42,842 bases of DNA from Actinomycetota bacterium (GTDB taxonomy: Bacteria > Actinomycetota > Actinomycetes > Streptosporangiales > Streptosporangiaceae), in contig QGUZ01000008.1 in assembly GCA_003242605.1 (NCBI GenBank), forward strand, positions 1 to 42,842, read 5' to 3'. Position 1 is the first letter of the stretch. The number at the start of each line of letters is the position of its first letter. A program made the position numbers and the translations under genes. Shown here piece by piece: positions 1 through 10,102 of the stretch. The notes under the pieces were generated by a model. That model searched no databases. It had not been told where the DNA came from and was given only the letters and a program-made list of their open reading frames with translations.

Positions 1-2
1 GC

Positions 3-560
3 TTCGAGCTGCTCGCGCTGCACGACGTGGTACGGCTCGCGCCGCCGCGCTCGGTGGCCTGCCGCCGCGCCGCCACCCGCCTCGCCGACCTCGCCGTCGC
101 CTTCGAGGGCGCCCTGGCGAAGGCCGCGGCCGCGCACGCCCGCGCCGCCGCCGCGGGCGACCCGGCCGCGCTCACCGCGGCCTCGCACGAGCTGGAGCGC
201 ATCGGCCTGCCGCTGCCCGCGGCAGAGGCCGCGGCGCAGGCCGCCGACCTGCTCGGCGCCGCGGGCCGGGAGATCCCGGCGCGGGCCGCCCACGCCCGGG
301 CCTGGTACCTGGGCGCGCGCTGTGAGGGCGCCCGCACCCCCGCGCTCGCCCGGGTCCGCGAGCCCCGGCTCACCGCCCGGGAGGGGGAGGTGGCCGCGCT
401 CGCCGCGGGCGGGCTGTCGAGCAAGCAGATCGCCGCCCGGCTCGCCATGTCGGTGCGGACGGTCGACAACCACCTGCGCGCCGTCTACCTCAAGCTCGGC
501 ATCGCCGGCCGGACCGAGCTCATCCAGGTCGGCGTGCGCCCGCCGGCCGGCATCGAGTGA
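3..560 (+). CDS. LuxR-family transcriptional regulator, C-terminal part (5' end outside the window)
   Basis: The reading frame is open from the first bases of the window, so this is the 3' part of a longer gene. About 130 residues of Ala/Leu-rich helical sequence look like the TPR-like end of large ATP-binding LuxR (LAL/MalT-like) regulators. They are followed by a LuxR helix-turn-helix from about position 366 (LTAREGEVAALAAGG, then SSKQIAARLAMSVRTVDNHL). The last ~60 residues should bind DNA. The domains that sense the signal lie outside the window, so the target is unknown. The gene converges on the FHA-protein gene, with a GC hairpin between them. Confidence 0.85.
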   Translation, partial: FELLALHDVVRLAPPRSVACRRAATRLADLAVAFEGALAKAAAAHARAAAAGDPAALTAASHELERIGLPLPAAEAAAQAADLLGAAGREIPARAAHARAWYLGARCEGARTPALARVREPRLTAREGEVAALAAGGLSSKQIAARLAMSVRTVDNHLRAVYLKLGIAGRTELIQVGVRPPAGIE

Positions 561-588
561 CCGGCCAGCCGTAGCGGTCCCGCCGGGC

Positions 589-608
589 CCGGCACAGCGC
601 CGTGCCGG
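589..608. terminator. GC hairpin between convergent genes
   Basis: Perfect 7-bp arms CCGGCAC/GTGCCGG with a 6-nt loop lie between the stop of the LuxR gene and the stop of the convergent FHA gene. There is no T tract on either side, as is common for actinobacterial terminators, so the call is structural only. Confidence 0.35.
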
Positions 609-628
609 CCGCCCGCGGGGCCGGTGGT

Positions 629-1987
629 TCAGGCGGTGCGGTGCGACTCGTAGCGCATCGTGCGGGAGACGCCGATGCGCACGGTGGTGCCGGGCAGGAT
701 CGCCACCGGCTCGTTCGGCGGGATGTCGTAGAAGTTGGGGTCGCCGGGCGGCTGCACCTGGGTGCCGTTCACCGAGCCGAGGTCGATGAGGTTCACGTCC
801 CAGCCGTCGAGCTTCACCCGCAGGTGCCGCCGGGAGACCGACCCGTCCGGGCTGGTGATCTTCGCGGGCCGCGCCTCGCCGTTGAGCACCTCGGCCGCCC
901 GCTCCGGGTCGCGGCCGAGCAGGTAGTCGCCGTCGAGGCGGAGCGTGGTGCCGTCGTCGAGCACGAGCACGCCGAGCGGCGGCCGCGGCCCCTTGTACGG
1001 CACGAGCTGGCGCTGGTCGAGGGCGGCGCCGCACACCGCGCAGTACGGCACGCGCGGATCGTTGAAGTGGTCGTTCTTGCAGTCGACGCCGTAGACCATC
1101 GGCGTCGGCTCGGGCTCCGGCATGTACTCGGTCTTCTCGCGCTCCGCGTCCTGGCCGGACCCCGCGGCGGGCGCCGGCTCGAACTGCGCGCCGGAGCCGC
1201 CGTCGCCGGACGGCTGGGCCGCGGGCGCGGCGTCCCCGCCGCCGGCCGGCTTGTCCTCGCCCGGGGTGACGCCGAGCCGCTCCCCGGTCTGCGGCATCGG
1301 CCCGGACAGCAGGCCGGCCGGGCCGGAGGCCGACGCCGGCGCGGAGGCCGGTGCCGGGGCGGGCGCCTGCGCGGGCGCCGGGGCGGCGGGCTGCGGAGCG
1401 CTGTCGTGCGGCGCGGAGGGCTGCGCCGGGGCCGCGGGCAACGGCTCGGGCGACGCCGCGGGCAGGGCGGCCGGGGCCGCGGCCGGCGCGTGCTGCGGCG
1501 GCGGCACCGGTGCGGTGGCGGTGAGGTCGCAGATCAGGCCCGCACCGCCGATCACTCCGCCGTCGAGGCGGGCGTGCGGCATCGGCTCGCCGGCCCCGGG
1601 CAGGCGCAGCTCGATCCGCGTGGCCGGGCCCCGGACGAGACGGTCGGTCCAGGTTAGCGCGTCGCGGCCGGACAGCCGCACCGCGCCCTCGGGGCCGCCG
1701 TCGACGCCCGCCTCGGCGCTGCCGCTCACCAGCACGGCCACCCCGCCCGAGCACGGTCCGGCGACCGCGCACGCGGGCACCCCGCCCGTCATCGTGCCGG
1801 CGAGCGCCTGGGCGACGCGCCGCGCGAGGGCGAGTCCGTCACCGCCGGAAGAGGCGGTCTCGTGCAAGGCCGCGAGCAGGCTCTCGACGGCATCCCCGGC
1901 CTGGCAGACGAGCATCAGGCCGCCCACGTGGGCGACCACGCCGTCGCCCGGCAGGGGACGTACCACCCCGTATCCCTGGCTCGTCAA
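629..1987 (-). CDS. FHA-domain protein with zinc ribbon and Pro/Ala-rich linker
   Basis: The start is a TTG at 1987 with a strong GGGGAGGGGAG ribosome site just upstream, giving 452 residues. The frame stays open further upstream, but that part has poor codon use and lies in the promoter region. The N-terminal ~150 residues are not recognised. A long Pro/Ala-rich, probably disordered linker follows (about 165-290), then a likely zinc ribbon (C303, C316, C319 in DCKNDHF and YCAVCGAAL). A forkhead-associated domain covers about 346-452, with LLGRDPE, SRRHLRV and GSVNGT. FHA domains bind phosphothreonine, so this protein probably reads a Ser/Thr kinase signal. No kinase gene is in the window. 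Start choice is moderately sure, the FHA domain very sure. Confidence 0.85.
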   Translation of the reverse strand: MTSQGYGVVRPLPGDGVVAHVGGLMLVCQAGDAVESLLAALHETASSGGDGLALARRVAQALAGTMTGGVPACAVAGPCSGGVAVLVSGSAEAGVDGGPEGAVRLSGRDALTWTDRLVRGPATRIELRLPGAGEPMPHARLDGGVIGGAGLICDLTATAPVPPPQHAPAAAPAALPAASPEPLPAAPAQPSAPHDSAPQPAAPAPAQAPAPAPASAPASASGPAGLLSGPMPQTGERLGVTPGEDKPAGGGDAAPAAQPSGDGGSGAQFEPAPAAGSGQDAEREKTEYMPEPEPTPMVYGVDCKNDHFNDPRVPYCAVCGAALDQRQLVPYKGPRPPLGVLVLDDGTTLRLDGDYLLGRDPERAAEVLNGEARPAKITSPDGSVSRRHLRVKLDGWDVNLIDLGSVNGTQVQPPGDPNFYDIPPNEPVAILPGTTVRIGVSRTMRYESHRTA

Positions 1988-2407
1988 AGAACTCTCCCCT
2001 CCCCGGAAGCGCCACCGGATGAACGGCACTCGCATCGGTCTGTCCGCCACCGGCCGGGCGGCGCCCCGGACGGGCGCTCCGGATGAGAGCGACGGCGTCC
2101 GGAAGACCGCGGCCGGAACGCCGGGTCGATGACGAACTCCAACGCAATGGTCCGCAGCAAGACAAACAGTAGTAGACCTTCCGGCACAAGTGTGATCAGG
2201 CCGAACGGGGTTGGCCAAGTCCCGGTCGCACACCGGGTGGGACGGGCCGCCGGATCCCCCGTACGGCCCGGCCGCCGCGGCCCGCCGACCGGCCCCGGCG
2301 GCGCCGCGTCCCCCGGCCCAGCCGCGCCGGACGCGCCCGGTCCCGGCAGGGCCGGAGCGCCCCGGGCACGGCGGGCGCCCTTGCGCGCGGGCGCGCCGCG
2401 GACCGGG
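1988..2407. other. 420-bp region upstream of the FHA gene
   Basis: This stretch separates the M50 protease stop from the FHA gene start; both are leftward. About 2111-2215 is less GC-rich than its surroundings and probably holds the FHA promoter. No convincing -35/-10 pair, RNA or gene was found. A 67-codon leftward frame (1984-2187) has weak codon use and is treated as non-coding. Confidence 0.5.
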
Positions 2408-3541
2408 TCAGACCCCGATGAACATCCGGTTCACGTCGGCCGTGGCGAGCACGCCGTACACCTCACCGCCGCGCTCCACGAGCAGGTACTCGGCGGCCGG
2501 GGTACGGCGCATCGCGTCGATGAGCGGCTCGCCCTCGAGGTCGGCGGCGAGCACGAGCTCGGGCTCGAGGGTGCGCGCCACCGCGCCGGTGCTGATCCAC
2601 GGGCGGCGGCGCTCCGGGGTGGCGGCGACCGAGGCCTCGTTCACGATCGCGACCGGCCGGCCCTCGTGGTCGGCGACCACGATCGCCCGCGCCCCGGCCT
2701 CCTCGGCGCGGCGCAGCGCCTCCGCGAGCGGCGTCTCGGCCGGGACCGAGATCGCCGGGCGGGCGAGCTCGCGGGCCCGCACCAGCGGGATGCGCGCCCG
2801 CACCCGGGCGACCCGCAGCGCCTGGGAGGCGCCCATCCAGATGAACGAGGCGAGCAGCACCGACCACAGCAGGAAGGTGATCTCCTGGCCCTCGCCGGTG
2901 AGCAGGGTGAGCCCCAGCGGCACGCCGACGAGCACGACCGCGAGGCCGCGCCCCACCCAGGCCGCGGCCACCGTGCCCGAGACGGGCCTGCCGGTGAGCC
3001 GCCACACCCCGGCGCGCAGCATGCGCCCGCCGTCCAGCGGCAGGCCCGGCAGCAGGTTGAAGATGCCGACGATCAGGTTGGACAGCCACAGCTGCTGCAC
3101 GAGCACGCCGACGACCGTGAACGGCGACACGAACCGGTAGACCATGAAGCCGCCGAGGGCGAGGCCGAGCGACAGCAGCGGGCCCGCGAACGCGACGAGG
3201 AACTCCTTGCCCGGGCTGTCCGGCTCACGCTCGATCTCCGACACGCCGCCGAGCAGGTAGAGCGTGATCCGCCGCACCGGCAGGCCGTACCGCAGCGCCA
3301 CCACGCAGTGCGCCAGCTCGTGCAGGAACACCGATACGTAGAGGAACACGGCGAACGCGAACGCCACGGCGTACCCGGCGGCCGGGGTCAGCCAGGGCAG
3401 GTAGGCGCGCACGACCGGCTGGAACGTGTAGGTGATGAACGCGGCGACGATGAGCCAGGTCGGCGAGACGTACACCGGGATGCCGAAGGGACGCCCGATG
3501 CGCAGCCCGGGCGAGCGCTCCCGGCGGGATTCGTTGCTCAT
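2408..3541 (-). CDS. M50-family site-2-type membrane metalloprotease with C-terminal CBS region
   Basis: 377 residues from an ATG preceded by a GGGGGACC ribosome site. The protein has several membrane segments. The zinc motif HELAH is at H74/E75/H78 and the second metal-ligand motif LPLDGGRML contains D170, as in the SpoIVFB/S2P group. After the membrane core, about residues 255-377 form a CBS-like region (ISVPAETPLAEALRRAEE, then VLATADVNRMF). Such regions often bind adenine nucleotides and gate the protease. It should cleave a membrane-embedded substrate such as an anti-sigma factor, but none is encoded nearby. The start overlaps by ATGA the stop of a possible 13-codon leader ORF. Confidence 0.92.
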   Translation of the reverse strand: MSNESRRERSPGLRIGRPFGIPVYVSPTWLIVAAFITYTFQPVVRAYLPWLTPAAGYAVAFAFAVFLYVSVFLHELAHCVVALRYGLPVRRITLYLLGGVSEIEREPDSPGKEFLVAFAGPLLSLGLALGGFMVYRFVSPFTVVGVLVQQLWLSNLIVGIFNLLPGLPLDGGRMLRAGVWRLTGRPVSGTVAAAWVGRGLAVVLVGVPLGLTLLTGEGQEITFLLWSVLLASFIWMGASQALRVARVRARIPLVRARELARPAISVPAETPLAEALRRAEEAGARAIVVADHEGRPVAIVNEASVAATPERRRPWISTGAVARTLEPELVLAADLEGEPLIDAMRRTPAAEYLLVERGGEVYGVLATADVNRMFIGV

Positions 3542-3579
3542 CGGCGGTCCCCCGCGGCGGCTGGTGCTGGCGTGGTCAT
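3538..3579 (-). CDS. Possible 13-codon leader ORF coupled to the M50 protease gene
   Basis: ATG at 3579 opens a 13-residue frame (MTTPAPAAAGDRR) whose TGA overlaps the ATG of the protease gene. A TAGCAT -10-like box at 3589-3594 would put the transcript start within a few bases of this ATG, so it may be the first ORF on the mRNA. It is too short to judge from composition. Confidence 0.3.
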   Translation of the reverse strand: MTTPAPAAAGDRR

Positions 3580-3664
3580 CGTGCCTCGATGCTACGCGGC
3601 GCGGCGGGCGGGTGCTCACCCCGATGCGGGGCATGTCCGGCCCCGGACCGTCGGCCTCGTGGCC

Positions 3665-3670
3665 TAGAGT
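3665..3670 (+). promoter_or_regulatory. -10 box TAGAGT for leaderless RecB-like gene
   Basis: TAGAGT is followed by exactly 6 nt and then the ATG at 3677. This places the expected transcript start on the A of the start codon. There is no ribosome site, so the mRNA is probably leaderless. Confidence 0.6.
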
Positions 3671-3676
3671 GCCCCC

Positions 3677-4624
3677 ATGGCGGCTGAGGCGACGAACATC
3701 GACAGCGCCGCGGGCACGGGTGCGGCGGGGGCCACCGGCGACGGCGCGGGCGCGCCGGCGGTGGTCACCGCCGACGGCACGACCCGGCCGATCATCGGCG
3801 CGCTCTCCCCCTCCCGGGCGGGCGACTTCATGACCTGCCCGCTGCTCTACCGGTTCCGGGTGATCGACCAGCTCCCCGAGCGGCCCGCGCCGGCCGCGGT
3901 GCGCGGCACCCTGGTGCACGCGGTGCTCGAACGGCTGTACGACCTGCCCGCCGCGGGCCGCACCCCCGCCGCGGCCCGCGAGCTGCTGCTGCCGGAGTGG
4001 CGGCGGCTGCTGGAGGAGGAGCCCGCGTACGCCGGGCTGTTCGCCGACGACGCCGAGCGCGAGGCCTGGCTGGAGCAGGCCGCGGCGATGCTCGACCGGT
4101 ACTTCCGCATGGAGGACCCGCGGCGGCTCGAGCCGGCCCAGCGGGAGCTGTACGTGGAGGCGGTGCTCGACAGCGGCCTGCTGCTGCGCGGCTACATCGA
4201 CCGGCTCGACGTGGCGCCGAACGGCGACATCCGCGTCGTCGACTACAAGACCGGCAGCGCCCCCGGCCCGGAGTTCGAAGCGAAGGCGCTGTTCCAGATG
4301 AAGTTCTACGCCCTGGTGCTGTGGCGGCTGCGCGGGGTGGTGCCCCGCATGCTGCAGCTGATGTACCTGGGCAACGGCGAGGTGCTGCGCTACTCGCCGG
4401 ACGAGGACGACCTGCGCGCCACCGAGCGCAAGATCCACGCGCTGTGGCAGGCGATCGAGCGGGCGGTGCGCACCAAGCAGTGGCACGCGCGGCGCAGCCG
4501 GCTGTGCGACTGGTGCGACCACCAGGCGCTGTGCCCGATGTTCGGCGGCACCCCGCCCCCGGTGCCCGACCGCGCGCCGGCCGACATGCTGCGCAGCCGC
4601 CGCGCCGCCACCGACGAGATCTGA
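3677..4624 (+). CDS. RecB-family PD-(D/E)XK nuclease, Cas4/AddB-like with 4Fe-4S cysteines
   Basis: 315 residues. The nuclease core shows GYIDRLD (D175) and VVDYKTG (D189, K191), the metal-binding and catalytic residues of the PD-(D/E)XK fold. One cysteine at C54 and three near the end (C277, C280, C286) have the spacing of the iron-sulfur cluster that staples AddB/Cas4-type nucleases. The first ~35 residues are a low-complexity Ala/Gly tail. It probably acts in DNA repair. Single-domain RecB-like proteins near metH and mshC are a known feature of actinobacterial genomes; no cas gene or helicase is adjacent. The exact substrate is unknown. Confidence 0.88.
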   Translation: MAAEATNIDSAAGTGAAGATGDGAGAPAVVTADGTTRPIIGALSPSRAGDFMTCPLLYRFRVIDQLPERPAPAAVRGTLVHAVLERLYDLPAAGRTPAAARELLLPEWRRLLEEEPAYAGLFADDAEREAWLEQAAAMLDRYFRMEDPRRLEPAQRELYVEAVLDSGLLLRGYIDRLDVAPNGDIRVVDYKTGSAPGPEFEAKALFQMKFYALVLWRLRGVVPRMLQLMYLGNGEVLRYSPDEDDLRATERKIHALWQAIERAVRTKQWHARRSRLCDWCDHQALCPMFGGTPPPVPDRAPADMLRSRRAATDEI

Positions 4625-4669
4625 GCGTGCGGGGCCCGCGGTCCCCCGGGCGGCCGGTACGGCCCGGCG

Positions 4670-4687
4670 CTCCTCCTGAAGGAGGAG
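4670..4687 (+). terminator. Hairpin after RecB-like gene
   Basis: Perfect 7-bp arms CTCCTCC/GGAGGAG with loop TGAA lie 46 nt past the RecB-like stop and before the histidine kinase promoter. There is no T run. Confidence 0.45.
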
Positions 4688-4734
4688 GCGGGAATCCGCC
4701 CCTGGCAGGGGGGCGCGTGCGGCGCCGGGCGACC

Positions 4735-4740
4735 TAGATT
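4735..4740 (+). promoter_or_regulatory. -10 box TAGATT for the two-component pair
   Basis: TAGATT is followed by 6 nt and then a GTG at 4747, so the expected transcript start falls on that GTG. An in-frame ATG at 4744 lies only 3 nt after the box. This argues for leaderless initiation at GTG 4747. Confidence 0.5.
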
Positions 4741-4746
4741 GAGATG

Positions 4747-6012
4747 GTGCGTGCGATGTCGGACGGCCGGCCCGGCCGGCTGTGGGACACCCCCGCGCTG
4801 TGGGACGCCGCGCTCGCGGCGGCGGTGGCGGCGCTGTCGATCGGGCTCGTGGTGGCCTTCGACCCGGCCGCCTCGCTCGAGGACGGCGGCGGGGGCCGTG
4901 CCGGGGCCGGGGACGGCCCGCTCGGCCTGACCCTGATCGCGCTCGCCTGCGCGCCGATCGCGCTGCGGCGGCGCCTGCCGTACCGGATGCTCCTGCTCTC
5001 CCAGGTGCCGATCGTCGCGCTCGCCGCGATCGGCGCCGACCCGGGCGCGACCGGTCTCGCCACGCTCATCCTGCTGCACGCCGTGGCCGCCCACCGCGGG
5101 CTCGCGGTGAGCCTGATCGCGCTCGCCACGGCCGGGCTCGGCTACGCGGCCTGCGCCGCCTTCAGCCGGGCGCCGTGGACGATCCACCTGCTCGCCGGCG
5201 CGCTGCTGTTCGCCGCGTGGCTGGCGGGCCGGTCCAGCAGGCTGCGCCGCGCCTACCTCGCCGAGCTCGAGGACCGGGCCGAGCGGCTGGAGCGGGCGCG
5301 GGAGGCGGACCGGCGGGCGGTGCGCGCCGAGGAGCGCCAGCGCATCGCCCGGGAGCTGCACGACGTGGTCGCCCACCACGTCAGCGTGATGACGGTGCAG
5401 GCCGCCGCGGCGCGCAAGGTGCTCGCGACCGACCCGGGGCTCGCCGCCGACGCGCTGTCCGCGATCGAGGAGATGGGGCGGACCGCGATGGCGGAGATGC
5501 GCAAGATCGTCGGCGTGCTGCGCACCGAGGGCGAGGACGGCGAGCTGGCCCCGCAGCCGGGCGTGGCCGACCTGCCCGCCCTGGTGGAGCAGATGCGGGA
5601 GGCGGGGCTGCGCACCCAGCTGTGGGTCGAGGGCGAGGGCCCGCGGCTGCCGCCCGGCGTGGACCTGGCGGTCTACCGGCTGGTGCAGGAGGCGCTCACC
5701 AACACGCTGCGGCACGCCGGGCCGTCGGCGCGGGCGTGGGTGACGCTGCGGTACGAGCCGGGCGCGGTCTTGGTGCGGGTCGAGGACGACGGCCGCGGCC
5801 CGCAGGGGGCGCCGGAGGCGAACGGGCGGCCGCCCCGGCCCGGCGACCGGCCCGCGGACGGGGACGGCGAGCGCACCGGCCACGGCCTGGTGGGCATCCG
5901 CGAGCGGGTGTCCCTCTATGGTGGGGAACTGCGGATCGGTCCGCGCCAGGGCGGCGGATTCGAGGTGTGTGCCCGCTTCCCCCTCACCACGGCCTCGCGG
6001 GGAGAGAGATGA
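4747..6012 (+). CDS. Sensor histidine kinase, NarL/DesK-type (HisKA_3)
   Basis: 421 residues from GTG 4747, chosen because of the -10 box spacing; ATG 4744 is the alternative. The N-terminal ~165 residues hold four or five hydrophobic segments and no large extracellular sensor. A short coiled linker leads to the dimerisation/phosphoacceptor box RIARELHDVVAHHVS with the phosphorylated His at about 205. The ATPase domain follows (LVQEALTNTLRHAG N-box, GHGLVGIRERV G-box). Its TGA overlaps the ATG of the response regulator (ATGA), so the two are co-translated partners. The membrane-only sensor suggests an envelope or membrane signal, but the ligand is unknown. Confidence 0.93.
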   Translation: MRAMSDGRPGRLWDTPALWDAALAAAVAALSIGLVVAFDPAASLEDGGGGRAGAGDGPLGLTLIALACAPIALRRRLPYRMLLLSQVPIVALAAIGADPGATGLATLILLHAVAAHRGLAVSLIALATAGLGYAACAAFSRAPWTIHLLAGALLFAAWLAGRSSRLRRAYLAELEDRAERLERAREADRRAVRAEERQRIARELHDVVAHHVSVMTVQAAAARKVLATDPGLAADALSAIEEMGRTAMAEMRKIVGVLRTEGEDGELAPQPGVADLPALVEQMREAGLRTQLWVEGEGPRLPPGVDLAVYRLVQEALTNTLRHAGPSARAWVTLRYEPGAVLVRVEDDGRGPQGAPEANGRPPRPGDRPADGDGERTGHGLVGIRERVSLYGGELRIGPRQGGGFEVCARFPLTTASRGER

Positions 6013-6692
6013 CGATCAGGGTGTTGCTCGTCGACGACCAGCCGCTGCTGCGCACCGGGTTCCGGCTCATCCTCGAGGCCGAGCCCGACGTGACCGTGGT
6101 GGGCGAGGCCGGGGACGGCGCCGCGGCCGCCGAGCAGGCGCGGGCGCTCCTGCCCGACGTGGTGCTCATGGACATCCGCATGCCGGGGGTGGACGGCATC
6201 GAGGCGACCCGGCGCATCCTCCGCGACGCGGCCTCGGCCGCGCACACCCCGCGGGTGCTCGTGCTCACCACGTTCGACCTCGACGAGTACATCATCGAGG
6301 CGCTGCGCGCCGGGGCGAGCGGGTTCCTGCTCAAGGACGTGCCGCCCGACGACCTGGTGCAGGCGATCCGGGTGGTCGCCGCCGGGGACGCCATCGTGGC
6401 GCCGAGCGTGACCCGGCGGCTGCTCGACAGGTTCGCCCACCGGCTGCCCGCGGCCGGGCCGCGGCCCACCCCGCCGCCGCTGGAGCGGCTCACCGAGCGG
6501 GAGCGGGAGGTGCTGCGGCTGATCGCCCGGGGCATGTCGAACGCGGAGATCGCCGCCGAGCTCGTGGTGAGCGAGACCACGGTCAAGACGCACGTCGGCA
6601 ACGTGCTCACCAAGCTCGGCCTGCGCGACCGCGTCCAGGCCGTGGTGCTCGCCTACGAGACGGGGCTGGTCACCCCGGGCGCGTTGTCGTGA
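6009..6692 (+). CDS. NarL/LuxR-family response regulator
   Basis: 227 residues. The receiver domain has acidic residues D9/D10 and phosphoacceptor D55 (VVLMDIRMPG), with the switch region LVLTTFD and LLKDV. A short proline-rich linker leads to a LuxR helix-turn-helix (LTEREREVLRLIARG, then NAEIAAELVVSETTVKTH). It is the partner of the overlapping kinase gene. The target operon is unknown; the opp operon downstream is convergent and not an obvious target. Confidence 0.94.
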   Translation: MTIRVLLVDDQPLLRTGFRLILEAEPDVTVVGEAGDGAAAAEQARALLPDVVLMDIRMPGVDGIEATRRILRDAASAAHTPRVLVLTTFDLDEYIIEALRAGASGFLLKDVPPDDLVQAIRVVAAGDAIVAPSVTRRLLDRFAHRLPAAGPRPTPPPLERLTEREREVLRLIARGMSNAEIAAELVVSETTVKTHVGNVLTKLGLRDRVQAVVLAYETGLVTPGALS

Positions 6693-6697
6693 TCCGC

Positions 6698-6739
6698 GTG
6701 CGTCCCGGCGCGCGGAGGCGATCGCCTGCCGGGACGCAC
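6698..6739. terminator. Bidirectional terminator-like hairpin
   Basis: Perfect 12-bp arms GTGCGTCCCGGC/GCCGGGACGCAC enclose an 18-nt loop that itself contains the palindrome AGGCGATCGCCT. It lies between the convergent response regulator and opp operon ends, so it probably ends both transcripts. Confidence 0.6.
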
Positions 6740-6779
6740 GGCCCCCGCGTCCTTCCGCGGGCCGTCCGCACCGCGGCGG

Positions 6780-7841
<1,062 letters not shown>

Positions 7842-7929
7842 GAGGTCTCCTCCACCCGCCGCGCACCCGCGCCGCCGTACGGGGCGTCCTGCCGATCGCG
7901 CCCCCGTGGCGCTCGTCTCGCCTCGCCGC

Positions 7930-9011
<1,082 letters not shown>

Positions 9012-9015
<4 letters not shown>

Positions 9016-10025
9016 GAGAGCCTCACCCTCGGGTCGACCACCGCGTACAACAGGTCCACGATCAGGTTGGCGATCACCACGAAGAACGCCGTGAGCATGG
9101 TGACGCCCATGATCTGCGGCAGGTCGTTCTTCATGATGGCGTTCACCGCGTACTTGCCCACGCCGTTGAGCGAGAACGTGCTCTCGGTGAGCACGGCGCC
9201 GCCGAGCAGCAGGCCGAAGTCGAGGCCGAAGATCGTGACGATCGGGGTGAGCGCGCCCCGCAGCCCGTGCTTGACGATCACCTTCGACTCGGGCAGGCCC
9301 TTCGCCCGCGCGGTGCGGATGTAGTCCTCGCTCATCGTCTCCAGCATGCCCGCCCGGGTGAGCCGCGCGTACGACGCCGCGTAGAGGAACGCGAGCGTCG
9401 TCCACGGGAGGATCATGTTGTAGGCCCACTCGACCGGGTTCTCGGTGAACGGCGTGTAGCTACCGCCGGGCGCGGTGATGCCCAGGCCGTAGCTGAAGAC
9501 CACGAGCGAGGCGATACCGGTGAAGAAGATCGGCAGGGAGACGCCGGCGAGCGCCACGCCCATCGCGGCGCGGTCGAACAGGCTCCCCCGCTTCAGCGCC
9601 GACACCACGCCGGTGGCGATCCCGCCGATCAGCCACAGCACAGCGGCGCCGACCGCCAGCGAGACCGTGACCGGGAGCCGGTCCATCAGGTCCGGCCAGA
9701 CCGGCTGCCGGGTGATGAACGAGTAGCCGAAGCAGGGGGCGGGGCACTGCTCCACGCCCGCGCCGGTGTCGTACTCGGCGCCGAAGAACACCCCGGCGAT
9801 CCACCGCCCGTACTGCACGACCAGCGGGTCGTTGAACCCGAGCCGCTCCGCCTGGTCCGCGACGATCTCCGCGGTCGCCGCCCGGCCCACGTAGCGGTTG
9901 GCCATGTCCATCGGCGTCGCACCGGCGAGCCGCGGCACCACGAAGAAGATCGAGAACGTGACCATGCTCACGACGATGAGCATGAACACCGCGCCGATCA
10001 GGCGCCGAATGATGTAAGTGCCCAC
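9012..10025 (-). CDS. Oligopeptide/dipeptide ABC transporter permease (OppB/DppB-type)
   Basis: 337 residues from GTG 10025, with GGGGGA just upstream; the first residues VGTYIIRRLIGAVFML are typical of the OppB/DppB family start. Six membrane segments are predicted, with a large external loop after the first. The inner-membrane coupling motif lies near SYARLTRAGMLETMSEDYIRTARAKG. It forms the membrane channel with the OppC-type permease encoded two genes upstream in the same operon. It is separated from the binding-protein gene by a stable hairpin. Confidence 0.93.
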
Positions 10026-10042
10026 ACCTTCCCCCGGCTCCG

Positions 10043-10068
10043 GGGGGCCGGCCCGCGGACCGGCCCCC
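10043..10068 (-). terminator. Intra-operon hairpin between binding-protein and permease genes
   Basis: Perfect 9-bp arms GGGGGCCGG/CCGGCCCCC with an 8-nt loop lie 35 nt after the binding-protein stop and 18 nt before the permease start. Such hairpins often protect or partly end the upstream message so that the binding protein is made in excess. Confidence 0.5.
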
Positions 10069-10102
10069 ACGCGCCTCGGTTACCGAACCGACCGGGCGTC
10101 CG

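Noticed and set aside
1984..2187. 67-codon leftward frame ending in a TTGA overlap with the FHA gene start
   Set aside because: Hydrophobic start and neat overlap, but third codon positions are far less GC-rich than in real genes here and the region has promoter-like composition.
1988..2233. 82-residue N-terminal extension of the FHA protein
   Set aside because: No ribosome site at the upstream start and poor codon use; TTG 1987 has a very strong site.
3677..4624. RecB-like nuclease as Cas4 of a CRISPR system
   Set aside because: No repeat array or cas gene occurs in the window; single RecB-like proteins near metH are ordinary in actinobacteria.
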